Part shown: piece by piece, positions 10,323 to 20,800 of the stretch
How positions within the stretch are numbered: the stretch's first letter is position 1
How the letters are laid out: each line of letters starts with the position of its first letter
Assembly (NCBI RefSeq): GCF_015221875.1
Contig: NZ_JACYGY010000001.1
Span: forward strand, 2,170,001-2,234,000
Direction: 5' to 3'
Source: Dyadobacter subterraneus
GTDB taxonomy: Bacteria > Bacteroidota > Bacteroidia > Cytophagales > Spirosomataceae
Length of the DNA: 64,000 nt
Made by a program: the position numbers and the translations under genes
The notes under the pieces: model-generated
The model's input: only the letters and a program-made list of their open reading frames with translations
Told to the model about the DNA's origin: nothing
Databases searched by the model: none

Positions 10323-13300
10323 ATGAATTTTAAAAGTTTACTAAGTATTGTTTTTTTTATCGGTTTTCAGTTTGTAAGAGCTCAGGGCACGGATACACCA
10401 ACGATCCAAATATCAGGTATTGAAGCTGTTTGTACTCATAAGGAAATGAAGATTCCCGGACACTTCACTGGTAGTTTCAATGAAAATAATAGGTTCGCTG
10501 TCGAATTTGTTGAAGCAGCAACAAGGCGGGTTATCGCCAGCTATCCAGCTGTATATGAAACTGGATATTTCCTTTTTACGATAAACAATGACAATTTAGC
10601 AACGATTACTTCGATAGATTTCAGAATTTCTGCCTCAAGTCCCACGGTGACCAGCAACGTTGCTTATGGGTACCGATTTTATAATCGGGGGTCAATCTCC
10701 ATGACTATGCCTGGGCAGGTTGGTGACACGTTAAACCCTGGTAGCAGAATCACAGCCATGTTCAGTACTACGTCCAATGTGCCGGTAAGCGTCACGATGA
10801 ATGACAGTTCGAGGTTTGAAGTTCCAGCGAGATCCTATATTTACCAGAATTATTCTGCTTCGGCAAAAGGTGAAATTTTTATCGTAAAAGCCGAAAACGG
10901 CTGCGGAGTTCAGGTTCCTTCTCCGGAGAAAATAACATATAAACTCAACCCGATCTCGATAATTCCTCTTAAAATAAATAATACCGCGGTTTGTGCAGGA
11001 AGAGAGATCGAAATAAGTTATGCAACGAACAGCGGGGCGATTCCGGCTTCAGCAAAGTTCCGGCTCCGTTTTCAACAGCTAAACAAAGAGAACATAGTCG
11101 GTTATCCTAATTTTGAACTAGTTGCAACTCGTAAATCAGATGGCATATTGGTGGCGACTATTCCAGAGAGTGTTACACAAAATGCAGACTTAATTTACAG
11201 GATGGCAATAATTGTAGAGTCGCCGAATCTAGTGAGTCCATTTCTTGGCTACACTACAATATATAGAAAGCCAGTTGCGACCATAACGAGTCAAAGTAAA
11301 ACTATTTCGATGGGAGATGAATTTGGGTTGGCATTTTCAGTTTCAGGCCCGGGACCTTTTGCTTTGGAGCTTAGTAATGGCGACGTTGCTTATTCGCAGT
11401 ACAGCGATTACATCTATACAAACGTAAAACCTCTAAAAACAGAGACTTATTCCATCAAATCCCTGAAATCTGCGTGTGGGACTACCACAGATGTTCCAAA
11501 ACAAAGTGTGACTGCAACTGTCGAGCCGGGAATTTATCTGCCCATTACCGAAAACAACAGGTTTGACAACAGAACGTTTTACAAATGCGAAAATCAGAAA
11601 GTAAGGTTGCCTTTCCAATCCAATGTTACGTTGCCTGCTGAAACAAAGTTTATCATTGAAGGCATTACTCAAAATGATAAAGTTTATCAGTTTGATGCGA
11701 AGATTGTGGGCGATTCTATTGAGTTTTTTATACCTGCTTCTCCAAAAGAATGGGTGGAGGAAGGATATTTCAGTATTAAAAAATTCAGGGCCAAATCGAT
11801 GAACCCGACTTATTCTTCCAAGGAGGTGTATGGTTTTCCCATTTACGGAATTCCCAGGGTAAAGTATAATTTTTACATGCCAACAACCTTACCATATGCA
11901 CAGAAGTATACCTACGACGTGCGGATCACTGGAGGGGACACGTTTTGGATCTCAGATCAAAACGACAATGAGGATTGGGGAGGGAACGATATGGTCATGG
12001 ATATATTTGTAGACAAGACTGGGAATTATCAACCCAAATCTATTCGTAATGTGTGCTACAATGCTGAATCCATTCCACCAGTCAATCTAACCGTTGAAAA
12101 CTATACCAGTATTGCACCGGTGATCACAGTCATCCCTTCTTCTGATAAAAGAGTGATATGTGATAACGGAGATGTAGAAGTGTACTTTGAGACCCTGGGG
12201 CAATTTGCGGATAATAACGAATTTAAAATTTACCTAACCGACAATCCTAATGCCCCTTTGCTGACGGTTAAAAAGCCGGGTAGGTATAAACTTCTACTTA
12301 CGGATAAACAGGCATCTGAATTTCATAGGATAGGAGTGATTTCAACGAGCCCGGTAGTCAGGGACGAAAGTACTGTGCTAGTATACAGGGAAGTAAAACC
12401 TTATCTTGTGACAGACGGCAATAATGCCAACAGTGCAGAAAATCCATATTTGGTCAATTCTTATGACAGACCTAATGCAGACCTGTGGGGAATCAAAAGC
12501 AATTCATTTTACCAGTATGTTCCAATCACTGTTAATTTCTCGGGAGGTGGTAAGAATTATTCGTTCACAAGATTAGATCTTAGTCAGAATAATTATATAG
12601 ATCCTCCTAAATCGGTAGTAACTCCATATACTTTGAAATCAGCCACCAATATATGTGGCACAACAGAGTTCAACAACACCGCATATGTTTTGTGGAAAGG
12701 ATATGAAATAAATCTTATCGATTTTGTTAATACACGCAGCTTTTGCGTTGGCGAAGAAATGATCGCACGGTTTGGTGTTACCGGTGGGATACCTCCATCG
12801 GGCACAAAATTCAACCTACAGCTTTCCAAAGCCAACGGAAATTTCCAAACAATTTCCAGCGTCGAATATACGGCTGGTGAGTTCCGCGTCAGAATCCCTG
12901 AGCTTGCAACAGGTAATTATGAGGTACGCGTAATATCCGATGATCGAAATTATTCACGAAGCTACAACTTGCGGATAATTGCTAAACCAACAGGAACGAT
13001 TGCCTTGGGAAAGGATTCTCCAAACCCTGCCGAAGGAATTCCTGCCGGGAGTTATGTTACTTTGGTCTACAATCTGACAGGTGGTGAGCCCTATGTTGTT
13101 TCAACCACAGGATTCAGTGAGACTGAAGTTAATAGTTCTAGTTATGAGGAGGGATATCAGTTTGTTCGTAGTGGGGTTTATCAGATAGAGTCGGTAAGAA
13201 ACCAGTGCGGTTATGGAACGTTTTCGGGGAGTGTCGCCGCCAAAGTGACCCCTTTGGTTAAAAGAATGACCGCTGAAACGAACACGAGGTGTATTGGCGG

Positions 13301-14624
13301 ATCAATTACCGCCACGTACTCAGTGGAAGGGGACCTGGAATCGGCGCAGAAGATTGGTTTTTATCTCTCCGCAGCAAATAACCAGAAAGTGGATTTGAGT
13401 TTTGTATCCAATAAGTCAGGCTCCGTCAACTTACCAATTCCATCAAATCTGGCACCCGGAGCTTATGTTTTGACGTGTTATATCACAGGAGTTAAAGAAG
13501 TTGCCAATTCTGAACCCATTTATTTGGACAAGGCGCCCGCTTTGGAAATTATTGGAACAACGACTATTAATGCAGGTGAAACAACCAATATCGAAGTACG
13601 GCCGAAGGAAATTGGCGGGAAGCCTGTCACTTTAACGCTTTCAAATGGAGCTTCGCAGGAGCTTTATTTTTCAGAATTGCGCAGCAATTACATTACTGTT
13701 TCCCCGGACGCGACCACAACTTACACAATCAAAACTGTAGAGAGTTTCTGTGGGCCAGTACCGTTTTCTGGAAGTGCCACGGTAATCGTCAACCCGGCAT
13801 CAGTGCGGTCCGTTAAAATTAACTCGGTAGTTGGAAGCAGGGCCTATGTGACGTGTGAGGCAGATACCGTGCAGGTCTACTTTACCAAAACCGGAACATT
13901 CACGGCTGGTAATCGATTTGTGGCCAAGCTTTATGATAATCAGGGTAAGGTTATCGAAGGTATTGTGTCAATAGGGCAAGAGTCTCCCTTGAAAGTGATT
14001 GTGCCAACCGGGTTAGCAGCATCTAACACTTATCGTTTCCGTGTAGTGGCAACGGATGCAAATACAAGTTCTTCTGACAATGCCTGGCCCATTGTTTTCT
14101 CTGCAAAACCAACAGCCTCGTTCTTAAGCAATACAGTTACTGCCGATAAAGACGGAATGGCAAAAATTGTCGTCAAACTGGAAGGGACTGGTAGCTGGAC
14201 GTATACCTATTCCAACGATTTGGGCTCTCATCAGAAAAGTTCACTCACCCCGGCGGATACGTTGTATCTGTCCAATGTCAATATCCAAACCTATAAGCTT
14301 CTATCGGTTTCTAATGTGTGCGGAGCAGGTAAAATCGTCGAACCATCATCGGTAAGTGTAGCACTTATATTAGGATTTGAAAATACATTGACAGAAGAAA
14401 TTAAGATCGGCCCCAATCCGGTACAAAGTCAGCTCCGGGTCCAATTTGTCTCGGTTGCAAAACGATCAATTAAGCTATATACTTCGGCCGGAACTCAGAT
14501 TCAGCAATTCGCCTCTTATGGGAAGGAAGCAGTAGTAGACTTCTCAGGCTACGCTTCCAGTATTTATCTATTGAAAATAGAGGAAAAAGGAATGACAAAG
14601 GTGATTAGGGTCGTGAAGTTGTAA
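10323..14624 (+). CDS. Large secreted repeat protein with T9SS sorting domain
   Basis: A 1433-residue protein. Residues 1-20 are a signal peptide ending near VRAQ. The body holds seven tandem repeats of about 190 residues, each with two conserved cysteines: Cys 37, 224, 422, 613, 808, 990 and 1178 open the units, and Cys 194, 385, 578, 778, 962, 1143 and 1333 close them (the latter in contexts such as SACGTT, NICGTT, NQCGYG, SFCGPV). The units read as all-beta, Ig-like modules. Residues from about 1353 (EEIKIGPNPVQSQLRVQF to the end) match the type A sorting domain cleaved and used by the type IX secretion system. Function is likely surface adhesion or matrix; not related to its neighbours. 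A symmetric terminator follows at 14804. Confidence 0.88.
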   Translation: MNFKSLLSIVFFIGFQFVRAQGTDTPTIQISGIEAVCTHKEMKIPGHFTGSFNENNRFAVEFVEAATRRVIASYPAVYETGYFLFTINNDNLATITSIDFRISASSPTVTSNVAYGYRFYNRGSISMTMPGQVGDTLNPGSRITAMFSTTSNVPVSVTMNDSSRFEVPARSYIYQNYSASAKGEIFIVKAENGCGVQVPSPEKITYKLNPISIIPLKINNTAVCAGREIEISYATNSGAIPASAKFRLRFQQLNKENIVGYPNFELVATRKSDGILVATIPESVTQNADLIYRMAIIVESPNLVSPFLGYTTIYRKPVATITSQSKTISMGDEFGLAFSVSGPGPFALELSNGDVAYSQYSDYIYTNVKPLKTETYSIKSLKSACGTTTDVPKQSVTATVEPGIYLPITENNRFDNRTFYKCENQKVRLPFQSNVTLPAETKFIIEGITQNDKVYQFDAKIVGDSIEFFIPASPKEWVEEGYFSIKKFRAKSMNPTYSSKEVYGFPIYGIPRVKYNFYMPTTLPYAQKYTYDVRITGGDTFWISDQNDNEDWGGNDMVMDIFVDKTGNYQPKSIRNVCYNAESIPPVNLTVENYTSIAPVITVIPSSDKRVICDNGDVEVYFETLGQFADNNEFKIYLTDNPNAPLLTVKKPGRYKLLLTDKQASEFHRIGVISTSPVVRDESTVLVYREVKPYLVTDGNNANSAENPYLVNSYDRPNADLWGIKSNSFYQYVPITVNFSGGGKNYSFTRLDLSQNNYIDPPKSVVTPYTLKSATNICGTTEFNNTAYVLWKGYEINLIDFVNTRSFCVGEEMIARFGVTGGIPPSGTKFNLQLSKANGNFQTISSVEYTAGEFRVRIPELATGNYEVRVISDDRNYSRSYNLRIIAKPTGTIALGKDSPNPAEGIPAGSYVTLVYNLTGGEPYVVSTTGFSETEVNSSSYEEGYQFVRSGVYQIESVRNQCGYGTFSGSVAAKVTPLVKRMTAETNTRCIGGSITATYSVEGDLESAQKIGFYLSAANNQKVDLSFVSNKSGSVNLPIPSNLAPGAYVLTCYITGVKEVANSEPIYLDKAPALEIIGTTTINAGETTNIEVRPKEIGGKPVTLTLSNGASQELYFSELRSNYITVSPDATTTYTIKTVESFCGPVPFSGSATVIVNPASVRSVKINSVVGSRAYVTCEADTVQVYFTKTGTFTAGNRFVAKLYDNQGKVIEGIVSIGQESPLKVIVPTGLAASNTYRFRVVATDANTSSSDNAWPIVFSAKPTASFLSNTVTADKDGMAKIVVKLEGTGSWTYTYSNDLGSHQKSSLTPADTLYLSNVNIQTYKLLSVSNVCGAGKIVEPSSVSVALILGFENTLTEEIKIGPNPVQSQLRVQFVSVAKRSIKLYTSAGTQIQQFASYGKEAVVDFSGYASSIYLLKIEEKGMTKVIRVVKL

Positions 14625-14803
14625 CAGGTAGCCGGTGCTCGCAGCGGTTTGCCATCAATGACAATGGATTAGCGTTTGAATTGCAGCCATTCATGTGAAC
14701 TAGTTTGGATTTTATAGCCATTTGAATGTTAGTTTGTTATGCTTTGAAAAAGTTCATATATACAAAAGAGCGAAAAGTCATAATGGTTAATTAGCTTGAA
14801 ACG

Positions 14804-14841
14804 AAAAACGGAGCGAGATTTGATTTTCGCTCCGTTTTTTT
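14804..14841. terminator. Symmetric (bidirectional) terminator
   Basis: AAAAACGGAGCGA (14804-14816) pairs perfectly with TCGCTCCGTTTTT (14827-14839) around a 10-base loop. The A tract on one side and the T tract on the other make it work in both directions: for the 1433-residue gene on plus and for the DUF4041 remnant on minus. About 180 bases of spacer between the surface-protein stop and this hairpin hold nothing I recognise. Confidence 0.85.
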
Positions 14842-15194
14842 GATCTCTATTCGTGTCTTTGATCAGCAGATTCTGTTGATCGATAACGCGTTTTTGCTCC
14901 TGACGATACTCGTCAGATTTCTCAAAATCGTATACAGGCTCATAAATACCATATTCAATAAGATCAAGCTTGGATTCGATAAGACCGATTTTTTTTCAGC
15001 CGGGTAGACGTTTCATGTCCCCAATTATAGTTAGCACTTAATTCTTCTCGTTTCGAGATCATATCCGACAGATCTTTTCTACGAGAAACCATCTCATTAT
15101 CAATGTCGATGATAGGACTGTAAGACTCGAAAAGCTTTTCTAGTTGAGCGATCCGCTCTAGCTCACGCTTTTTAAAGAAATCAAAAATACTCAT
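14842..15194 (-). pseudogene. DUF4041-type gene, N-terminal remnant
   Basis: From ATG 15194 the text MSIFDFFKKRELERIAQLEK followed by a coiled-coil-like stretch is the typical start of DUF4041 proteins. Near 14990-15000 a run of T breaks the frame. In the next frame the text continues ESKLDLIEYGIYEPVYDFEK and SDEYRQEQKRVIDQQNLLIK, which is the conserved GVYEPxYDFxxSxxYR core of DUF4041. The rest, normally followed by a GIY-YIG-like T5orf172 domain, is gone, and a terminator abuts the break. Full family members are found near phage and defence genes; this copy is dead. Confidence 0.7.
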
Positions 15195-15322
15195 CTTATG
15201 TCTGCTCAGGATGGAGGGTGACTGCTCACCAAAGCTAAAAAATTGATTTCTTACAGCGTTAAAAATCAAAATAAATCCACCTTCAATTTATCAAACAGGA
15301 AACAAGTAGCAATTTTGACTTG

Positions 15323-15658
15323 TTAAACGCAGATAACGAATAAAAACTCCTTTATTTCCGTGTAACTTTTATGCCCTACCTTGCTAAGTCTGGCCAGGCC
15401 CTCAAGCCCCTTGGCATTACAAAATGCTACCAAATCCTGGGGCGTTTTCAAATTTGATTCTTGTAGCGCCTTAATTGCGCGCAAACTAAGATCGAAATAT
15501 GTATCCTCATGGTAACGTTCCTTAATAACAAGATGAGGAGAGTGAAAAAACGAACGCTCTATAAGTGTTTGAGCTTTGACAATTAACGGATTATGATCGG
15601 TCGTGAATGCTTCTAAAAGCGCGATGGCTTCGATGATTTGTTCCTCTTTGTATTTCAT
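15323..15658 (-). CDS. Small protein with RNA polymerase alpha-CTD-like domain
   Basis: A 111-residue protein. The last about 60 residues (DLSLRAIKALQESNLKTPQD, then LARLSKVGHKSYTEIKEFL) follow the pattern of the RNA polymerase alpha subunit C-terminal domain: LSxRAxxxL, a turn, DLV, and the helix-hairpin-helix GxKSxxEI. The N-terminal half is helical and unlike alpha. No membrane segment or signal. It may bind DNA or contact transcription factors; that is inference. It lies beside decayed genes and nothing in the surroundings tells its role. Confidence 0.6.
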   Translation of the reverse strand: MKYKEEQIIEAIALLEAFTTDHNPLIVKAQTLIERSFFHSPHLVIKERYHEDTYFDLSLRAIKALQESNLKTPQDLVAFCNAKGLEGLARLSKVGHKSYTEIKEFLFVICV

Positions 15659-15715
15659 GACATGGTTGTTTTGGTTAATATCTGGATTTGTTTTTTTGAA
15701 TAATTAGATGAGTCA

Positions 15716-16110
15716 GTGCGGGATCTTCCAGAATGCGTTCAAGCTCACTTTCAGCGATGCTTTGAACCTCCAGACGAATCTCGTTGTATTATATATCCTT
15801 CGGTTCAGCAAAATGGCAAAAAGTCCAATGTAGTGCTGTTTCCTGAGTCGGCAAGGCGCGTCGTCCTACTAGACAGAAAGACGCAGACCAAGAGCTTCAT
15901 TATTATAGAGTAGGAGAAGACCAGTTCGAATACCACTTAGAAGAGAATGGACCGCTAACTTGGTTGGAAACAACCAATCATGACGCAACGTTACCACTGA
16001 ATAAGAATGCAATTACTATTAAACAATTTATTGCGATCTCATACACGTCAAATTCTGATTCGATAATTTACAAGGAAGCCAGAACAAATAAGAAAAATGA
16101 GTTTGGAAGA
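15716..16110 (+). pseudogene. Frameshifted hypothetical gene
   Basis: The first frame gives RCIIYPSVQQNGKKSNVVLF and RRVVLLDRKTQTKSFII up to about 15895. The next frame continues at once as YRVGEDQFEYHLEENGPLTW and ends with a stop near 16110. Both halves read as one beta-rich protein broken by one indel. Family not recognised. It lies just ahead of a 71-codon frame and the decayed nuclease-like gene and may once have been in their operon. Confidence 0.45.
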
Positions 16111-16121
16111 GAAGCATTGTA

Positions 16122-16337
16122 ATGACAGAAATCGAGCAACGCTTAATAGATAAGATCGAGATTTGTGCTACGGCCAATAACTTTAGGACCGTAGTAACAG
16201 AGCTTATTTTACGAGATTTTGCGGGAACGCTTGGGGCTCTTGGAAAGGAGAGACCGAAAGAGGCTCTAAACTACTATGAAGCTGCAATGCTGGTAGGCAA
16301 ATGGCTAAAAAGTATCAAGCCATTCAGCAAACGCTAA
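16122..16337 (+). CDS. Hypothetical protein, 71 residues
   Basis: A short, helical, charged protein (MTEIEQRLIDKIEICATANN at its start). It begins 11 bases after the end of the preceding broken gene. No motif is recognised. Because both neighbours are decayed it may be a leftover open frame rather than a working gene. Confidence 0.4.
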   Translation: MTEIEQRLIDKIEICATANNFRTVVTELILRDFAGTLGALGKERPKEALNYYEAAMLVGKWLKSIKPFSKR

Positions 16338-17510
16338 GTTCATAGATACAACTACAACCAATGAATTGACAATACTTTTAGATGACCTACACCAATCTAT
16401 ACATACATCGGCGGATAAACAAGCTTTCACCGGAAACGCATTTCGTGAAGCATACTTCTACACATCTACCTCCGCATATGATTTTCAGTTCACAAGAATG
16501 CTCCCTAGGAAATATGAATATGATAGGCAATGGATTGAGAAACACACAGAAGTAGGACTAAATGAGTTTTAAGAATATTTTAAGTTTGTTAAAGCACGAA
16601 TAGATTATAAAATCAGAAGAGAAAAGAGGAAGCGTAGATATATATTAAACGGCACCCATATCTATCAGAATCCTTTCATATTCAGCGAAGCAGAGCTTCA
16701 TTCTACAAATCCAAACTATCGAAAAATTACTAAATTGTTTACTGGCCGATTAGGCAAAAAAATAAATGAAAATTTCAATTTGATTGACGACGAAAATGAA
16801 TTTTTTGTCAAGCCAATTGTTCACCTACCGGACGGTACATACTTCATACCAATACCATACTTCTTAGCTGAGTCTATGTATCAGTCGCCATTCTACCAGA
16901 TGATATCTAACGTTGACTACAAGGCTACCAGCCTGAATAACCGGGGAAAGGCCGACGAAAAAATTGTTTTTGAGTTATTTAGAAATGTTTACTCTGATCA
17001 CCTTACATATCGAGGAATAAAAAAACCACTCGTGACAAGAGAACAACTGTCAGTGATATAGATATACTGGCTATCTATCACGAAACTGCGATCGTCGTGT
17101 AGGTTAAAAGTAAAAAATTAACATCAGTATGTCGCCAAGGTAATATAGAGTCGATACATTCTGACTTTGGCAAAGCGATTGAAAGTGCGTACATTCAAGG
17201 AAAGACATGCAAAGAGGCTATAACAAATAAGGCAAAGTATGACATTATTTCAAAAGATAGAAGCTTGATCAATGAGGAATTACAGCAAGTAGAAAACACA
17301 ATAGTAGTATGTATGAATATGGATTCATTCCCATCTCTTATTTATGCAAATCACATTTTACTTTTTGAAAAACACGCGGGGTACCTTGTATGCTTCGATA
17401 TATTCGATTTCGAGGCAATCACATCCCTCGCGAGTAGAGCTGGAAAATTCCTGCCGTTTGCCCCCCATTTCATGGAAATTATGGCAACTCGTTGGGCTAT
17501 TCAATTATAA
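16310..17510 (+). pseudogene. PD-(D/E)XK-like nuclease gene, broken
   Basis: Three frames together spell one protein of about 390 residues. The first part (FREAYFYTSTSAYDFQFTRM) stops at a TAA near 16570 but the same frame reads on through NGTHIYQNPFIFSEAELH to KPLVTREQL. Near 17035 a frameshift leads to VSDIDILAIYHETAIVV, an in-frame TAG at 17099-17101, then VKSKKLTSVCRQGNIESIH and LINEELQQVENTIVVCMN. The order DIDILA, beta strand, xVKSKK is the core of PD-(D/E)XK nucleases, and the TAG replaces what is normally Q or E just before VK. Dead in at least three places. Start taken loosely. Confidence 0.6.
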
Positions 17511-17893
17511 CCGGTTCCGCAGGCATTAAAAACTTCACAAAAATTGAAGAAGAACCCAAGTACGCCGGAATTTCCAGTTGGTCAAATCTGCCACGGAATC
17601 CGATGGTCATACCGTCCGAATTCTCCAGCTCTCAGCTAAATCCTGTCTTACAAACTCAAAATGCTAAAAGATCATTTAACATTTCGCTCAGATTTTGCAC
17701 AGGCAGCAGCTTGGCAAGGTCTGGAGAATAATGAATTTTTCTCCCATTATGTATTGTCGGTGTTTGTGAAAACGGTTTCGGAATTCGTCTACACTTTACA
17801 TTTTACCATCTAAAATATTGGCTTTTAAGTTATACCTTAGATTGCTGAAAATTATAACGTCACGATTGATTGCGAGCTTTACCTAGAGAAGAA
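17511..17893. other. Decayed stretch without a supported gene
   Basis: Short open frames on the plus strand (for example around 17640-17810) read partly like protein, but none has a sound start or a recognised motif. This looks like continued decay of the region to its left. Confidence 0.4.
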
Positions 17894-20800
17894 TTATTCC
17901 GATCGTAAACTTTTTACGGGATTTGCTAAAGCGACTTTTAATGCTTGATAACTTATGGTAATCATTGCTATGGTTACAGCTAAAAATCCCGCTAAGCCAA
18001 ATATCCACCAGCTAATACTTGTCCTATATGCAAAGTCTTGAAGCCATAGGTTTATTCCCCACCAGGCAATCGGAAAAGAAATAAGGGCAGCAATACCGAT
18101 CAACTTCAAAAAATCATTGGAAAGCATCAGTATTAAGTTAGCTATACTGGCACCCAGTACCTTTCGAATGCCAATTTCCTTTATGCGTTGTTCAGCCGCA
18201 TAGGCAACTAAACCAAATAGGCCAAGACAGGCGATAAGTATTGAAAAAAAGGAAAATGAAATAAATATTCTTCCAATATTTTGCTCAGACTGATAGAGGT
18301 GGTTGTATTCCTCATCCATGAAGGAATAAGAAAATGGCTGGCCGGCCATATTTGCGTATTTTGTATGATATAATGTTCTTATTTCAGAAATAAGCGTTGA
18401 GAGGTTTTGTGTTTCGACTCGAAAAGCCATAGCTCCATTATCTAATACATTTCTAAATACCAGGGGGGATATTTTACTACGTAACGAGCCAGCATTGAAA
18501 TCCTTAACTACACCAATAATATGGAAAGGGACCCCACCTGGTCCATAAATGAACTTATTTAATGGTTGTCGGTATTTAAGCAATTTTGCAGCTGTTTCAT
18601 TGATAATAACAGCTGAGGAGTCTGTCAACATCTGTTTGGAAAAGTTTCTTCCATCAGCCATTTGCATCCCTAATGTCGGGATATAATCTTCATCAACAGA
18701 CCAAGTGGCCAATGCCATTGTTTGGTCTTTACTTAAAGCCGCATCCTTTCCGTAAACTTGAGTGTAATTATTAATAGATGTAGGAAGACAAGAGGTCATT
18801 GTCCCTGACTTAATACCCGGCATTTTTATCACATCTTTTAAAAAAGATTTTGCATTCGGGAATAATGCGCTTGTGTTTTTTAATATCAACACCTGATGGC
18901 GGTTATAGCCTAACTTTTTATTGCTAATGTATTTTAATTGTTCGTATATGACAAGCGTACCAACTATTAGAATTATTACAGTTGAAAACTGAAAAATAAC
19001 CAAACCGTTACGAAGCATACTGCCTTTAAAGCCGATCGCCAGTTTACCCTTTAAAACTTTAATGGGTTGAAAGGCGGATAAGAAAAATGCCGGATATAAA
19101 CCAGAAATAACACCAATTATCAATATAATTGATATTAGTGCCGGTATAAACCATATTTTAGGTAGCCAGCCCAACGTGATTTGCTTACCAGACATATCAT
19201 TGAAATACGGAAGCAAAAGAATAGCTATAATAATAGCAATAACTACTGCTAAACAGCTTGTTGTAATTGATTCAATTAAAAATTGCCGAATTAATTGGGT
19301 TTTGTTAGATCCCAGAACCTTTCTAACCCCTACTTCTCTTGCGCGACCCGCAGATTGGGCTGTTGAAAGGTTCATAAAATTGACACAAGCGATCAATAAT
19401 ATTAAAATGGCAATTGCAGTAAATATATAGACGTATTCTGCATTACCCGATGGCTCTTGTTCATCCGTTAATGTAGAGTATAGATGAATTTTTGTCAAGG
19501 GGATCGTTACAAACCTGAAATGCCCACCGTTCTTTTCAAGTTCCGAAAATGAACTATGAAGATCTCTTAACAAAATAGGTTCCGCATGTTTCTTTGTCAC
19601 TTCTCTGAGGTAATTGTCTAATGCATTTTGAGTAACACCAGGCCGTGATAACAAGTAAGTAACGTAACTTATATTGGACCAGTCAGGGAAATTGCTATCT
19701 GGTAATTCATTTATTGATTTAATAAAATCAAAATGCAAATGGGATTGTACAGGTGTGTTTTCAATTACCCCCGTGATTTCATAGTCTTGTGCATTAGCCA
19801 TATGCATAGTTTTACCTATCACATCTATACTATTAAAATATTTTCTTGCAATATTCTCTGAAATCACCAGTGAATTATTATGTGACAAAGCACTTTTAGG
19901 ATCTCCAGCAATCATGGGTAATGTAAATACATCAAACAATGCATTCTCTGCATAAAAGCAATTAGCCTCGCTCAAGATTTCATTCCCTTTTTTAACTAAT
20001 ATTTTCCCATTACTTTTAATGCGAACCGCATTTTCAATTTGTGGATAGTCCTTAAGCAATATGGAAGCCATCGCTGGGGGCGTCTGTCTGGCATTAAATT
20101 GAGTTCCGTTCACATTGAAGTCAGCATTAACACGGAAAATCCTGTCTGCCTTTAAATTAAACTTATCATAGCTTAATTCATCAATTACAAAAAGTGAAAT
20201 AAGGAAACAAACCGCCAAACCCAGTGCTAATCCGGCTATGTTTATAGCAGAATAGGCTTTTTGTCTCCAAAGGTTCCTTAAGGCGACATTTAAATAATTT
20301 CTAAACATATAATTGCGGTTTGATTTTTCAGAAGCCCAATTTGGCGGGCTTCCCGAACGCAATATTACCGGCAGTATTCTTACCCGGGGTGCCAACTTAT
20401 CAATTGGCACCTCTTTTTTTAAGCTATTCTTGTATTCCGCTGGGGTTCTGCCAGTCATCTCTTTGAAAACCCGGTTGAAAGTCGTTTTAGAATTAAACCC
20501 CGACTCATAGGCAATACCCAGCAGCGTGAGCCGGTCATAAGCCGGGTCCTGCATTTTTTGAGCAATTTCACGAACCCGAAATTCATTAATAAAATCGCTG
20601 AAATTCATTTCCAGCCCCATATTAATGATTCGGGACAGGTCATGTGGATGAATCTTCAGTTTCACCGCCAATGTGGTCAATGTCAGTTCGGCATCCTCGT
20701 AAAGGCGGTTTGCAACCACTGCCTCCTTTATTCTTCGCCCCTTCTCCCTTTCATCCGATCTGTCAGTTATCGGAATGGCCAGTTGTACACTGCCGTCCGG

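Noticed and set aside
17492..17731. 79-codon frame after the dead nuclease
   Set aside because: May be a decayed continuation but no family or start could be supported; recorded only as a decayed stretch.
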